DNA from: JBDIAR01 sp039812545
GTDB taxonomy: Bacteria > Actinomycetota > Actinomycetes > Actinomycetales > Dermatophilaceae
Length of the DNA stretch: 64,000 bases
Reading direction: 5' to 3'
Assembly: GCA_039812545.1 (NCBI GenBank)
Contig: JBDIAR010000001.1
Coordinates: forward strand, 9,805-73,804
Positions 34,563 to 44,082 of this stretch are shown piece by piece (within the stretch, counting starts at the first letter, position 1; each line of letters begins with the position of its first letter). The position numbers were made by a program, and so were the translations under genes. Under the pieces are notes generated by a model. The model was given only the letters and a program-made list of their open reading frames with translations. It searched no databases and was not told where the DNA came from.

Positions 34563-37130
34563 GTGGCAGGACCGGCCCCGAAGACCCTGGCCGAGCGGTG
34601 TCCGGTCGGCGCGCCGCCTGACGAACTCGCCGAAGCGGCATACGAGGCGTTCGTCGCCTGGACGACAGACGGCGGCGTCACGCTGTACCCCGCGCAGGAC
34701 GAGGCGCTGCTCGCGCTCGCGACCGGGGCCAATGTCGTGCTCGGGACGCCGACCGGTTCGGGCAAGTCCCTGGTGGCCGTCGGGGCGTGTTTCGCGGCGC
34801 TGTCCGCGGGTCAGCGCAGTTGGTACACCGCGCCGATCAAGGCGCTGGTCTCGGAGAAGTTCTTCGACCTGTGCGCGGTGTTCGGGGCGACCAATGTCGG
34901 CATGATGACCGGGGACGCCACCGTCAACGCGGGCGCCCCGATCGTCTGCGCGACCGCCGAGATCCTGGCCAATACGGCACTGCGGGAGGGGGCGGCGGCC
35001 GGGGCGGGATTGGTCGTCATGGACGAGTTCCACTTCTACGGCGATCCGGAGCGTGGCTGGGCCTGGCAGGTTCCGCTGCTGACCCTGCCGGACACGCAGT
35101 TCCTCCTGATGTCGGCGACCCTCGGCGACACGAGTGAACTCGAGGTCGACCTGACCCGACGGACCGGCCGCGAGACCATCGCGGTGACATCCGCCGTCCG
35201 GCCCGTGCCGTTGGATTTCGCGTGGGTGGAGACGCCGATCCACGAGAGCGTCGAGGACCTGCTGGCCGGTGGCCGCTCCCCGGTTTACGCGGTGCACTTC
35301 ACCCAGGCGGCCGCCCTGGAACGCGCGCAGGCCCTGACGTCGGCGGCGGTCACGACCAAGGCCGAGCGGGCCGCGATCGCCGCCGCCGTCGGAGATTTCA
35401 GGTTCGCCAAGGGCTTTGGGCAGACCTTGCGGCGGCTGATCGGCCACGGCATCGGGGTGCACCACGCCGGGATGCTGCCGAAATACCGCCGCTTGGTCGA
35501 GACCCTCGCCCAAGCCGGGCTGCTCAAGGTCGTCTGCGGCACCGACACCCTGGGCGTCGGCATCAATGTGCCGATTCGGACCGTGCTGCTCACCTCGCTC
35601 GTCAAGTACGACGGGACCCGGATGCGGGTCCTGCGGGCTCGTGAGTTCCATCAGATCGCCGGTCGCGCCGGTCGCGCCGGGTTCGATGTCGCCGGCTCGG
35701 TCGTATGCCAGGCGCCCGATCACGTCGTCGAAAACGCCCGGCTGGTGGCCCGGGCCGGAGACGACCCGAAGAAGTTGCGCCGCGTGCAGCGCAAGAAGCC
35801 GCCCGAGGGCGAACTGACTTACGGCGAGAGCACTTTCGAGCGGCTGGTGGCCGCCGAACCCGAGCCGCTGCGTCCGCACCTACGCATCACGCACGCGGTG
35901 GTCCTCAACATCCTGCAGCGCCCCGGCAACGGGCTGCGCGACCTGTGGCGGCTCATCCACGGCAGCCATGAGGAGTCGGCCCGGCGACGTCGGCTGTGGC
36001 ACCGGGCGGTTCGCATCGTGCGCACCCTGCTGACGGCGCAGGTGGTCCGTCTGCAGGTCGAGGTCGATCCGGACGACCCGGCGCGCGACGTGGTGCGCTG
36101 CCGGGTCGCCGTCGACCTGCAGCAGGGATTCGCGCTCAACCAGCCGCTGTCCGCCTTCGCGCTCGAGGCCCTCAAGCTCCTCGATCCCGACGACCCGGCA
36201 TACCCGCTCGACGTCGTGTCCGTGGTGGAGGCGACCTTGGAGGATCCCCGGCCGGTGCTGGCCGCGCAGCGCTTCGAGGCCCGGGGAGAGGCGGTGGCGG
36301 AGTTCAAGGCGGACGGCTTGGACTACGACGAGCGGATGACCGCGCTGGAGGACGTGAGCTGGCCGCGTCCGCTGGCGGAGCTCCTGGAGGGCGCCTTCCT
36401 GGCCTACCTGCGGCACCACCCGTGGGCCGCCGAAGCCGAACTCTCGCCCAAGTCGGTGGTTCGCGAGATGTGGGAACGGGCCATGTCGTTCGGCGAGTTC
36501 ATCGCCCACCACAAGCTGGCCCGCTCGGAGGGCCTTGTGCTGCGCTATCTCAGCGACGCCTATCGGGCGTTGCGGCAGACCGTGCCGGCGACTCGGCGCA
36601 CCGACGAACTCGACGAACTGACCGAGTGGCTCGGGGAGGTCGTCCGCCAGACCGACTCGAGCCTGCTGGACGAGTGGGAGACGCTCGTCAGCCCGGCCGA
36701 CGACGCGGGCGACGGCGCTGGGGGTGTGGGGGTGCCCCGTCCGACGCGAGAGCGGGTCCTGTCCGACAATCCGCGGGCGCTGCGCGCGATGATCCGTCAG
36801 GCGATGTTCCGTCGGGTCGAACTGCTCGCCCTGGGTCGTTACGACCAGCTCGCCGGTTTGGACGACGGGCTGACGGGCGAGCAGTGGCAGTCGGCGGCGC
36901 AGGACTACTTCGCCGAGTACGCCGATATCGGTACCGGACCCGATGCCCGTGGAGCGGGCCTGCTCAGCATCGAGGCCGACCCCGATGCGCCTCGCATCCT
37001 CCTCGTGGCCCAGATCATCGACGACCCCGACGGCGACCGGGACTGGCGGATCACCGCCGAGGTCGACCTGGACGCGACCGACGAGGCGGGCGAACTCGCG
37101 CTGACGACAGCGGCATTCGCGCCCGCATGA
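34563..37130 (+). CDS. Ski2-like DEAD/DEAH-box helicase (DUF3516 type)
   Basis: 855 residues. Walker A GTPTGSGKS (about 60-68), motif Ia YTAPIKALVSEKF, Walker B VVMDEFHFYGDPERGWAWQ (DEFH, about 155), motif III LMSATLGD, motif V GTDTLGVGINVPIRTV and motif VI HQIAGRAGRAGF give a complete superfamily 2 helicase core. The C-terminal 430 residues are the DUF3516-type region found in actinobacterial homologues. It is probably an RNA helicase acting in RNA turnover or ribosome metabolism, but the substrate is not established. The GTG start follows a GATGAGG ribosome site directly downstream of the tandem 18-base repeats. Confidence 0.92.
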   Translation: MAGPAPKTLAERCPVGAPPDELAEAAYEAFVAWTTDGGVTLYPAQDEALLALATGANVVLGTPTGSGKSLVAVGACFAALSAGQRSWYTAPIKALVSEKFFDLCAVFGATNVGMMTGDATVNAGAPIVCATAEILANTALREGAAAGAGLVVMDEFHFYGDPERGWAWQVPLLTLPDTQFLLMSATLGDTSELEVDLTRRTGRETIAVTSAVRPVPLDFAWVETPIHESVEDLLAGGRSPVYAVHFTQAAALERAQALTSAAVTTKAERAAIAAAVGDFRFAKGFGQTLRRLIGHGIGVHHAGMLPKYRRLVETLAQAGLLKVVCGTDTLGVGINVPIRTVLLTSLVKYDGTRMRVLRAREFHQIAGRAGRAGFDVAGSVVCQAPDHVVENARLVARAGDDPKKLRRVQRKKPPEGELTYGESTFERLVAAEPEPLRPHLRITHAVVLNILQRPGNGLRDLWRLIHGSHEESARRRRLWHRAVRIVRTLLTAQVVRLQVEVDPDDPARDVVRCRVAVDLQQGFALNQPLSAFALEALKLLDPDDPAYPLDVVSVVEATLEDPRPVLAAQRFEARGEAVAEFKADGLDYDERMTALEDVSWPRPLAELLEGAFLAYLRHHPWAAEAELSPKSVVREMWERAMSFGEFIAHHKLARSEGLVLRYLSDAYRALRQTVPATRRTDELDELTEWLGEVVRQTDSSLLDEWETLVSPADDAGDGAGGVGVPRPTRERVLSDNPRALRAMIRQAMFRRVELLALGRYDQLAGLDDGLTGEQWQSAAQDYFAEYADIGTGPDARGAGLLSIEADPDAPRILLVAQIIDDPDGDRDWRITAEVDLDATDEAGELALTTAAFAPA

Positions 37131-37160
37131 CCAGTCGGCCGAGCCGGCCGGGTCGTGCCC

Positions 37161-38489
37161 TCACGCGGTGCGGTCCCGCTCGTGGACGAGCCGTCCCGCG
37201 ACCCAGGACCGGGCGACGTCGGCCGGACCGCCGAGGGTGAACAGCGCCGCAATTGCCTGGTCCGGTGAATCTGTATGCCGGAGAACGGTGTCCGTCGTCG
37301 ATCCAGGATCCGGGCGCAGCCATATCGCGTCGAACTGCTTGCCGATCGAGAAGTCGCCCGCGTCCCGGTCGATCCCCAGCGCTTTCGCGCCGGCCGACGT
37401 CGCCAGAAAGAGCAATTGGGCCGGGGTCAGCGGCCATCCGCTGTCGCCGAGCAGACGCTGGACGAAGTAGGCCTGCAGCCCCTCCTTGAGCAGACAAAAG
37501 CCCGTGCCGGCGCCGACGTCGCTTCCCAGGGCCACATTGACCCCGGCGGTCACGTGCCGGCGCATCGGGAAGAGGCCGCTGCCCAGTGAGGCATTGCTCG
37601 TGGGGCAATGCGCGACGTGGGCCTTCGCCTCGGCGAGTGCCGTCAGCTCGGTGGTCCTCGGGTGGACATTGTGCGCGAGCACGCAACGCCGGTGGACCAG
37701 TCCGTGCTTGCGGTAGGTGCCCAGGTAGTTCTCCGAGGTCGGGAAAAGGCTTGCCACCTGGGCGATTTCGGAGTTGTTCTCGTTGAGGTGGGAGGTGACC
37801 AGGATGCCTGGGGCAAGTTCTTGAAGCTCGGCACAGACTGCCAGCAGTTCGTCCGACGCGGTCAGCGCGAAGCGCGGTGTGACGGCATACCGGAGCAGTC
37901 CCCGCCCGTGCCACCGGGCGATCAGCTCACGGCCCTGCGCCAGCGCGTCCTCGGGCGTGGTGAGCAGTTCGGGACGAAGTCCCCGATCGGCCAGGACCTG
38001 ACCGGCGGCCAACCGCAGCCCGGTCCCATCGGCGGCGGCGAAGAACTCCGCCATCGCGCCCGCGAAGTGGGACCCGAAGACCAAGGCGCTCGTCGTCCCC
38101 GCGGCGGCGAGGCCGGTCAGGAACTCGACGGCCACCTGCGCGGCATACCCGTGGTCGGCGAACTTGGACTCCTCGGGCAGGGCGCATTCGTCCAGCCACT
38201 CCAGCAGGGGCCGGCCGAGGCCGCCGATGACCCTGGTCTGGGGGTAGTGCACATGTGCGTCGACGAATCCCGGCAGGACGACACCATCGGGGAGCCGAAC
38301 GACGGCGGCGTTCGGATGCTCCTCGGTCAACTCGGCCGGCGAACCGCGCGCACTGATCCGGCCGTCTCGCACGAGCAGGGCGCCGTCGTGACAGCGCAGC
38401 GGCTCTCGCGGGTCGTCCCGGTATGCCGGGTCGAACGGATCGACCGGGACGTCGACGAACGTCGCCGCGAAGATCTGCTCGACGCTCAC
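37161..38489 (-). CDS. guaD: Guanine deaminase
   Basis: 442 residues, amidohydrolase fold. Converts guanine to xanthine and ammonia. Zinc ligands and signature PGFVDAHVHYPQTRVIGG (HxH, about 77-79), then VTSHLNENNSEI, LAHNVH and ALGSDVGAGTGF; the HYPQ and GAGTGFCLL motifs are typical of GuaD rather than other amidohydrolases. The GTG at 38489 overlaps the xdhC stop (GTGA). As last gene of the xdhABC operon it supplies xanthine to the dehydrogenase. Confidence 0.93.
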   Translation of the reverse strand: MSVEQIFAATFVDVPVDPFDPAYRDDPREPLRCHDGALLVRDGRISARGSPAELTEEHPNAAVVRLPDGVVLPGFVDAHVHYPQTRVIGGLGRPLLEWLDECALPEESKFADHGYAAQVAVEFLTGLAAAGTTSALVFGSHFAGAMAEFFAAADGTGLRLAAGQVLADRGLRPELLTTPEDALAQGRELIARWHGRGLLRYAVTPRFALTASDELLAVCAELQELAPGILVTSHLNENNSEIAQVASLFPTSENYLGTYRKHGLVHRRCVLAHNVHPRTTELTALAEAKAHVAHCPTSNASLGSGLFPMRRHVTAGVNVALGSDVGAGTGFCLLKEGLQAYFVQRLLGDSGWPLTPAQLLFLATSAGAKALGIDRDAGDFSIGKQFDAIWLRPDPGSTTDTVLRHTDSPDQAIAALFTLGGPADVARSWVAGRLVHERDRTA

Positions 38490-39337
38490 GGCGACTCCCC
38501 GGACGCGGGTTCGGGTTCGCGTGCTGCGGCCACTTCCAACTCACGCAGGACCGCGACCGCGACGTCGACGGCGACCACGGCGGGTTCCTTTCCGCGCAGG
38601 GTCCCCGAACCCACCGGGCAGCGGATCGCGTCCACGGCGGCCCCGTCGTGACCCTCCGCCAGCAGCATCCGGCGGAAGCGAGCCCACTTGGCGGCCGAAC
38701 CGATCAGCCCGATGGTCGCCACGCGCGGGTCGCGCAGCGCGGCATCGCAGATGGCGAAGTCCTCCGCGTGATCGTGCGTCATCACCAGTACGTGCGCACC
38801 GGACGGTGCGGTCGCCAGGGCCTGCTCCGGGATGAGCGACTGGCGGGGGACGAGGATAGCCGGGCCCCCGTCCAAGGCGTCGAGCCGGAGCGGATCGAGT
38901 TGCCCCGGGCGCGAATCGACCAGGGTCAGGTGGATCTCGCACCTGCTGAGGATGCGGGCGAGTTCGTAACCGACATGGCCGAAGCCGAAGAGCACGACGG
39001 CCGGAGCGGGCCGCAGCGGTTCGAGGAGCACCCGGACCCGGCCACCGCAGCACTGCCGTTGTCCGTCGTGGTCCGCGTGTGGCGAGAGGTCGTGGTCGAG
39101 GTACTCCGGTGGCGGCGCGATTCCGGACGCGACCATCGACGCCAGCAGGCTCCGGGCGCGGGTGACGGCCCGATGCTCCACGGCACCGCCGCCGATGCTG
39201 CCGGTCGTGAACCCCTCTCCGACCACCATCTTCGCGCCCGCTGCGCGAGGTGAGTGCCCGTGTACCTCGACGAGAGTGACGAGCGCGACGGGTATGCCGT
39301 CGCGTCGGGACCGGGCCAGAGCCTCACTCCAGTGCAT
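38486..39337 (-). CDS. xdhC: Xanthine dehydrogenase accessory protein XdhC
   Basis: 283 residues. An N-terminal XdhC/CoxI domain (HWSEALARSRRDGIPVALVTLVEVHGHSPR) with TTGSIGGGAVEHR and the Cys pair QCCGGRV, then a Rossmann domain (VVLFGFGHVGYELARIL) and a C-terminal segment TIGLIGSAAKWARFRRML. It binds and sulfurates molybdopterin and inserts it into XdhB. The start at ATG 39337 lies inside the 3' end of xdhB, 14 bases before its stop. Confidence 0.92.
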   Translation of the reverse strand: MHWSEALARSRRDGIPVALVTLVEVHGHSPRAAGAKMVVGEGFTTGSIGGGAVEHRAVTRARSLLASMVASGIAPPPEYLDHDLSPHADHDGQRQCCGGRVRVLLEPLRPAPAVVLFGFGHVGYELARILSRCEIHLTLVDSRPGQLDPLRLDALDGGPAILVPRQSLIPEQALATAPSGAHVLVMTHDHAEDFAICDAALRDPRVATIGLIGSAAKWARFRRMLLAEGHDGAAVDAIRCPVGSGTLRGKEPAVVAVDVAVAVLRELEVAAAREPEPASGESP

Positions 39338-41627
39338 CGGCCCGCGCCTTCTCCAGCGCCCACCAGACCGCCTCCGGCGTTGCGGGACAACCGATTTCGA
39401 CCGAGTGTCGGCCGTCGCCGAAGGCCGCAACGGCCTCACGCAGAGCCTCGCGGACGGCGATGGCCAGCATGAGTGGCGGCTCCCCGACCGCCTTCGACCC
39501 GTAGATGGCGCCGTCCTCGGTGGCGTCGTCGAGGAGGTGGACGTTGAATTCGTCGGGCAGCTCCGAGAAGCTCGGCAGCTTGTACGTGCTGGCGGTCTGC
39601 GTGGTGATGCGGCCGGTGGGGGTCGCTCCGTGGGGGCCCGGGTCGGTGTCCCAGCGGAGTTCTTCGAGGGTGAGCCAGCCCAGCCCTTGGACGAACCCGC
39701 CCTCGATCTGCCCGATGTCGATGCCGGGCGACAGGCTGTCCCCGACGTCGTGGACGATGTCCACCCGGATCAGCCGATACCCTCCGGTGAAGCCGTCCAC
39801 CTCCACCTCGGCGGCCGCCGCCCCGTAGGCGAAGTACTTGAACGGTTCGCCACGCAGCGCCACCGGATCCCAGTGCAGCCCCTCGGTACGGTAGAACCCG
39901 TTGGCGGACAACGAGACCCGGTCGAAGTAGGCGGCCGAGACGCGCTTGTCCCAATCCAGGTGCGCGTAGGGCTCCAGTCGCTCGACGATCTGACGGCAGG
40001 CGTCGCGGATCGCGGCTCCGTTGAGATCGGCTCCCGAACTCGCCGCCGTCGCAGATGTGTTGGGGACCTTGTCGGTGCGGGTCGCCGCCACCCTGACGTG
40101 CGACATCGGCACCCCGAGCGCGGTGGCCGCGACCTGCAGCATCTTCGTGTGCAGCCCCTGGCCCATCTCCGTGCCGCCGTGGTTGATGAGCACCGAGCCG
40201 TCTTTGTAGACGTGGACGAGCGCCCCGGCCTGGTTGAACGCGGTGAAGTTGAACGAGATTCCGAACTTCACCGGCGTCACGGCGATGGCCCGCCGGGTAT
40301 GCCGGTGTTCGGCGTTCCAGCCGACGATCGCCGCGCGTCGCGAGTCCAGGTCGGCCCGGTCGGCGAGCGTCGACCAGATCCGGTCCAGGCGTTCGGCGTG
40401 GCGGACGGGTTGGCCGTACGGCGTGGACTGGCCGGGTTGGTAGAAGTTGCGGCGTCGCAACTCGTGGGCGGGAATGCCGAGCAACGGGGCACTGCGCCCG
40501 ATGACCTCCTCGACCACGAGCATGCCCTGCGGTCCGCCGAATCCGCGGAAGGCGGTCTGGGACGTCTTGTTCGTCCGGGCGACCGCCCCCTCGACGCGGA
40601 CATGAGGGATGAAGTAGGCGTTGTCGAAATGGCACAACGCCCGCGCGAGAACGGGTTCGGACAGATCGAGGCTGAAGCCCCCGTCGCTGGTGAGCCGCGC
40701 CTCCAGCGCCTCGAGGCGGCCCTCGGAGGACCAGCCCGCGCGGAAGGTGACGTGGAACGGATGGCGCTTGCCGGTCATCGTGAAGTCCAGCGACCGCGTC
40801 AGACGCAGCCGCACCGGCCGCCCGGTGAGGACGGCGCCGAGGGCGGCGATCGCGGCATACCCGTGCGGTTGCATCTCCTTGCCGCCGAAGCCGCCACCCA
40901 TCCGCAGGCACTGGACGGTCACGGCGCTGCTCGGCAGGTCGAGCACGTGGGCGACGATGTCCTGGGTCTCGCTGGGGTGCTGGGTCGAGCACTGCACGAA
41001 CACCTGACCGTTCTCGTCCACCTCGGCCAAGGCCGCCTGGGTCTCCAGGTAGAAGTGTTCCTGACCGCCGATCTCGAACTCTCCTTCGACGACGAGATCG
41101 GCTGCTGCCAAGGCGGATTCGGTGTCACCCCGCACGACGCTGCGCCGCCCGCCTTGATAGCTGCCGGCGGCGATGGCATCGGCGACGGTCAGGATCGGGG
41201 TGAGCGGTTCGATCTCGACGACGACGGCCGCGGCGCCCGTCCGGGCCGCCTCCAGCGTCTCGCCGAGCACCCACGACACGGCCTGACCGTGATAGACGAC
41301 CTCGGCGGGGAACAGCGGCTCGTCGTGTTTGATCCCGCTGTCGGCCACTCCGGGGACATCGTCGGCGCACAGCACCCGCACGACCCCCGGGATCCGGTAT
41401 GCCGGTGCGGCGTCCAGCTTCGTGACGATCCCGTGAGCGCAGGCGGTCTGGACCGGCCAGGCGTGCAGGACCCCCGGCCGCCGCCCGACGAGGTCGTCGG
41501 TGTAGAGCGCTTGGCCGGTCACGTGCAGCGCCGCGCTCTCGTGCGGCACCGTTTCGCCGACCACCGAGTTATCCGGGCGGACCGCGAGGTCGGCGTCGAC
41601 GCGATACCCCTGGTTCTCCTGGCTCAC
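39324..41627 (-). CDS. xdhB: Xanthine dehydrogenase, molybdopterin-binding subunit
   Basis: 767 residues. The GTG at 41627 overlaps the xdhA stop. Molybdenum-site motifs: GGGFGGKEMQPHG, TAFRGFGGPQGM (with the substrate-orienting Arg), GGTEMGQGLHTKM and the catalytic Glu in SKAVGEPPLMLAIAV. The N-terminal aldehyde oxidase 'hammerhead' domain (residues 1-130, with HVTGQALYTDDL) is complete. It oxidises hypoxanthine and xanthine to urate, passing electrons to the clusters and FAD on XdhA. Confidence 0.94.
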   Translation of the reverse strand: MSQENQGYRVDADLAVRPDNSVVGETVPHESAALHVTGQALYTDDLVGRRPGVLHAWPVQTACAHGIVTKLDAAPAYRIPGVVRVLCADDVPGVADSGIKHDEPLFPAEVVYHGQAVSWVLGETLEAARTGAAAVVVEIEPLTPILTVADAIAAGSYQGGRRSVVRGDTESALAAADLVVEGEFEIGGQEHFYLETQAALAEVDENGQVFVQCSTQHPSETQDIVAHVLDLPSSAVTVQCLRMGGGFGGKEMQPHGYAAIAALGAVLTGRPVRLRLTRSLDFTMTGKRHPFHVTFRAGWSSEGRLEALEARLTSDGGFSLDLSEPVLARALCHFDNAYFIPHVRVEGAVARTNKTSQTAFRGFGGPQGMLVVEEVIGRSAPLLGIPAHELRRRNFYQPGQSTPYGQPVRHAERLDRIWSTLADRADLDSRRAAIVGWNAEHRHTRRAIAVTPVKFGISFNFTAFNQAGALVHVYKDGSVLINHGGTEMGQGLHTKMLQVAATALGVPMSHVRVAATRTDKVPNTSATAASSGADLNGAAIRDACRQIVERLEPYAHLDWDKRVSAAYFDRVSLSANGFYRTEGLHWDPVALRGEPFKYFAYGAAAAEVEVDGFTGGYRLIRVDIVHDVGDSLSPGIDIGQIEGGFVQGLGWLTLEELRWDTDPGPHGATPTGRITTQTASTYKLPSFSELPDEFNVHLLDDATEDGAIYGSKAVGEPPLMLAIAVREALREAVAAFGDGRHSVEIGCPATPEAVWWALEKARADALE

Positions 41628-43129
41628 CGGACCGCCTCGCTCACCGGGTTCTCGGCATACAGCTTGCGCAGTGCCTGGCCGAGCATTGCACAGCGATACG
41701 CGGCGCTCGCGCGGTGATCCGACAGGGGTGTGCCCTCGGTGCCCAAGACCGCGGATGCCCGGTCGATCGTGTCGGATTCCCAACGCCGGCCGACGAGTTC
41801 GGCCTCGGTGCGGACGGCGCGCAGCGGCGTGGCGGCGACGCCGCCGAGCCCGATCGCCGCCCGCGTGACGATCCCGTCCTCGACGTCGATGGCGAAGGCG
41901 ATCGCCACCGAGGAGATGTCGTCGAACCGGCGCTTGGCGATCTTGTGGAAGGCCGCCAGCCGCGGCGTCGCGGTGGCGAGCGGGACGAGGACGGCGGTGA
42001 TGAGTTCGTCCGACCGGCGCACCGTATGCCGGTAGCCGGTGAAGTACTCCGTCAACGGGATCGTGCGCCGGCCGTCGGCTCGGCTGCTCAGCACGACGGA
42101 GGCGTCCAAGGCCAACAGAACGGGCGGGGAGTCGCCGATCGGCGACGCCGTGCCGAGGTTGCCGCCCAGCGTGGCCCGATTGCGGATCAACCTGCTGGCG
42201 AACTGGGGGATCAGCATGCCCAGCAACGGGATTCGGCGACCGAGGACCTCATCGATCTGGGTCAACGTCGCAGTGGCTCCGATGGTCACCGAGTCGTCGC
42301 CCACCTCGATGGCGCGCAGCTCTGACAGGTGATCGATCGCCAGGATCGAGCCGGGCCGGGCGTGCTTGAGGTTGACGTCGACCCCGTAGTCGGTGGCCCC
42401 GGCCACGATCTGCTGATCCGGATCGCGGGCGAGCAGGTCGAGCGCCTCGTCGAGGTCACCCGGTCGACGATAGGTCGCCGCTGCGGTCGCGACCTCGAAC
42501 CCCCGCAGGTCGGTCGGCTCGGCGGGAGCGGCCAAGACGTCATCGGCCGTCGGAGTGTCGAGTTCGTAGGCGGCGTCACGGATCGAGCGATATCCGGTGC
42601 ACCGGCACAGGTTCCCGGACAGCGCGTGGAGGTCGAAACCGTTCGGTCCGTGGAGGTGGCCCTCGTTCGCTCCCGAAGGATGGTCCTGATGGTCCTGATG
42701 GTCCTGATGGCCCTCCGGGGCGTCGCCGGCCCGGCCGGGCCGGTAGTACTCGGCGGCCATCGAGCAGACGAACCCCGGTGTGCAGTAACCACATTGCGAG
42801 CCGCCGGCGCGCGCCATGGCCTCTTGCACGGGGTGGAGCGCATCCGGTGTGCCCAGTCCCTCAGCGGTGCGGACCTCGCGCCCCGCCAGCCACAGAGCCG
42901 GGGCGAGGCAGGCGTTCACGGCCGACCATTGACGGTGTGCGCCGGGCGTCTCGTCGGCGACGAGGACCGCGCAGGCACCACATTCGCCCTCGGCGCAACC
43001 CTCTTTGGCACCGGTCAGGCCCTGGGTTCGCAACCAGTCGAGGGCACTGGTATGCGCGCCGGCGTCGGCAAGGGACATCGCCCGTCCGTTCACCACGACG
43101 GACGGCAGCGCGGGCCGGGTCACCTCCAC
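41624..43129 (-). CDS. xdhA: Xanthine dehydrogenase, FAD and [2Fe-2S] subunit
   Basis: 501 residues. The plant-type [2Fe-2S] domain (KEGCAEGECGACAVL) and second [2Fe-2S] domain (QCGYCTPGFVCSM...NLCRCTGYR) make up the first 180 residues, then a FAD-binding domain (IVAGATDYGV..., ATLGGNLGTASPIGD) and CO-dehydrogenase flavoprotein C-terminal domain. Between the cysteine pairs of the second cluster domain lies an extra His/Asp-rich loop (GHQDHQDHQDHP) encoded by a 9-base tandem repeat. The GTG at 43129 or a second GTG two codons on is the start, behind a GGAGGGTGGAGG region. First gene of the purine operon. Confidence 0.92.
   Translation of the reverse strand: MEVTRPALPSVVVNGRAMSLADAGAHTSALDWLRTQGLTGAKEGCAEGECGACAVLVADETPGAHRQWSAVNACLAPALWLAGREVRTAEGLGTPDALHPVQEAMARAGGSQCGYCTPGFVCSMAAEYYRPGRAGDAPEGHQDHQDHQDHPSGANEGHLHGPNGFDLHALSGNLCRCTGYRSIRDAAYELDTPTADDVLAAPAEPTDLRGFEVATAAATYRRPGDLDEALDLLARDPDQQIVAGATDYGVDVNLKHARPGSILAIDHLSELRAIEVGDDSVTIGATATLTQIDEVLGRRIPLLGMLIPQFASRLIRNRATLGGNLGTASPIGDSPPVLLALDASVVLSSRADGRRTIPLTEYFTGYRHTVRRSDELITAVLVPLATATPRLAAFHKIAKRRFDDISSVAIAFAIDVEDGIVTRAAIGLGGVAATPLRAVRTEAELVGRRWESDTIDRASAVLGTEGTPLSDHRASAAYRCAMLGQALRKLYAENPVSEAVR
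42681..42707. repeat. 9-base tandem repeat inside xdhA
   Basis: TGGTCCTGA three times in a row. On the coding strand it encodes His-Gln-Asp repeats in a loop of the second iron-sulfur domain. Copy number could vary by slippage in steps of three codons without loss of frame. Confidence 0.9.
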
Positions 43130-43249
43130 CCTCCACCCTCCTCACGTCGTTGGCCGGGACGCCTCCTGGCGCGCCGTCGCGCCTCGGGGCGTTCGGCATA
43201 CGGTAGACCTGTTGGACCCCCCACAGCCAGCGCTGACACACTGGCCGCC

Positions 43250-44036
43250 GTGCGCTTCCTGCTGATCCGGCACGGTCAATCGACCAACAACCTGCTCTCG
43301 CGCAGGGTCGTGGCGGCGCGGTCCGCGACCCGGATCCCGGGCTCACCGACCTCGGCGTCCGACAAGCGGCCAAGCTCGCCCGGCTCGCCGGTTCGGGCGG
43401 CCTGCCGTGGCCGCCGAGCGTGGTCTACACCAGCTTGAGGTGCGTGCCGTCCAGACCGCGGCACCGGTGGCCCGTGCCCTGGGGCTTCCGCTGATCGGGC
43501 ACGCCGAGGTGTACGAGTGCGGCGGACCGTACGAGGACCTCGCCGGGGACGGTCGTCGCACCGCGCATCCCGGCAGCCCGTGGTCGGTAATCGAGGCCGT
43601 CGCCGCTGCGGCGGGGATGAGGATCGAGCTCCCCGACCCGATCGGCGAGCAGGGCTGGCATACCGGCCCGTACGAGTCACCCGGCGACATCTCGGCGCGA
43701 GCGGCGCGGGTGGTCTCCGGACTGCGGTCCCGCCATTGCGATGACGCCGTGATCGCCGTCGTCAGCCACGGCTGTTTGATCAACCAGCTTCTCCGCGCCC
43801 TGCTCGGGATCGTCACGATGACAGGCTGGTTCGCCATCCACAACGCCGGTGTGACGGGCGTGTTCGACGAGGAATGGGAGCTGTCCTCCGTCACGGCGGG
43901 GCCCATCGACTGGACCCCTCACCTGCGGCCCGACGAGGTCACCGACTGGGGTCGTGGACGCGCTCACGGACAGGGCCACCGCATACGGGCAGAGCGCGTG
44001 TCGACGGTCCCGGGCACGCTGTTAGATTTGCGCTGA
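43250..44036 (+). pseudogene. Histidine phosphatase-family gene with two frameshifts
   Basis: Homology runs through three frames. From GTG 43250 the N-terminus VRFLLIRHGQSTNNLL carries the phospho-His motif RHG. A one-base deficit near 43291-43295 (GCTCTCGCG) shifts to a frame reading DPDPGLTDLGVRQAAKLARL and ending VVYTS. A second one-base deficit near 43434 (AGCTTGAGG) shifts to the frame reading LEVRAVQTAAPVARALGLPL and continuing to the stop at 44036, with the catalytic His in AVVSHGCLINQL. An intact gene would encode about 262 residues of a phosphoglycerate-mutase-like phosphatase. Either a decayed gene or two assembly errors; neither site is in a homopolymer. An in-frame GTG at 43407 could yield a C-terminal fragment lacking the RHG residue. 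Confidence 0.78.
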
Positions 44037-44082
44037 CAGTGCGGCCGAGCTGTGGTCGGCCCGCGGAAGGAGGCTGGTCCCC

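Noticed and set aside
39436..40992. 518-residue minus-strand frame within xdhB
   Set aside because: Out-of-frame translation of xdhB, Arg-rich with no domain, while xdhB carries all molybdenum-site motifs.
43407..44036. Intact stand-alone protein from the third frame of the phosphatase locus
   Set aside because: It would lack the phospho-accepting RHG motif, and its first residues (MAAERGLHQ) are out of frame with clear upstream homology; a frameshifted gene explains the data better.
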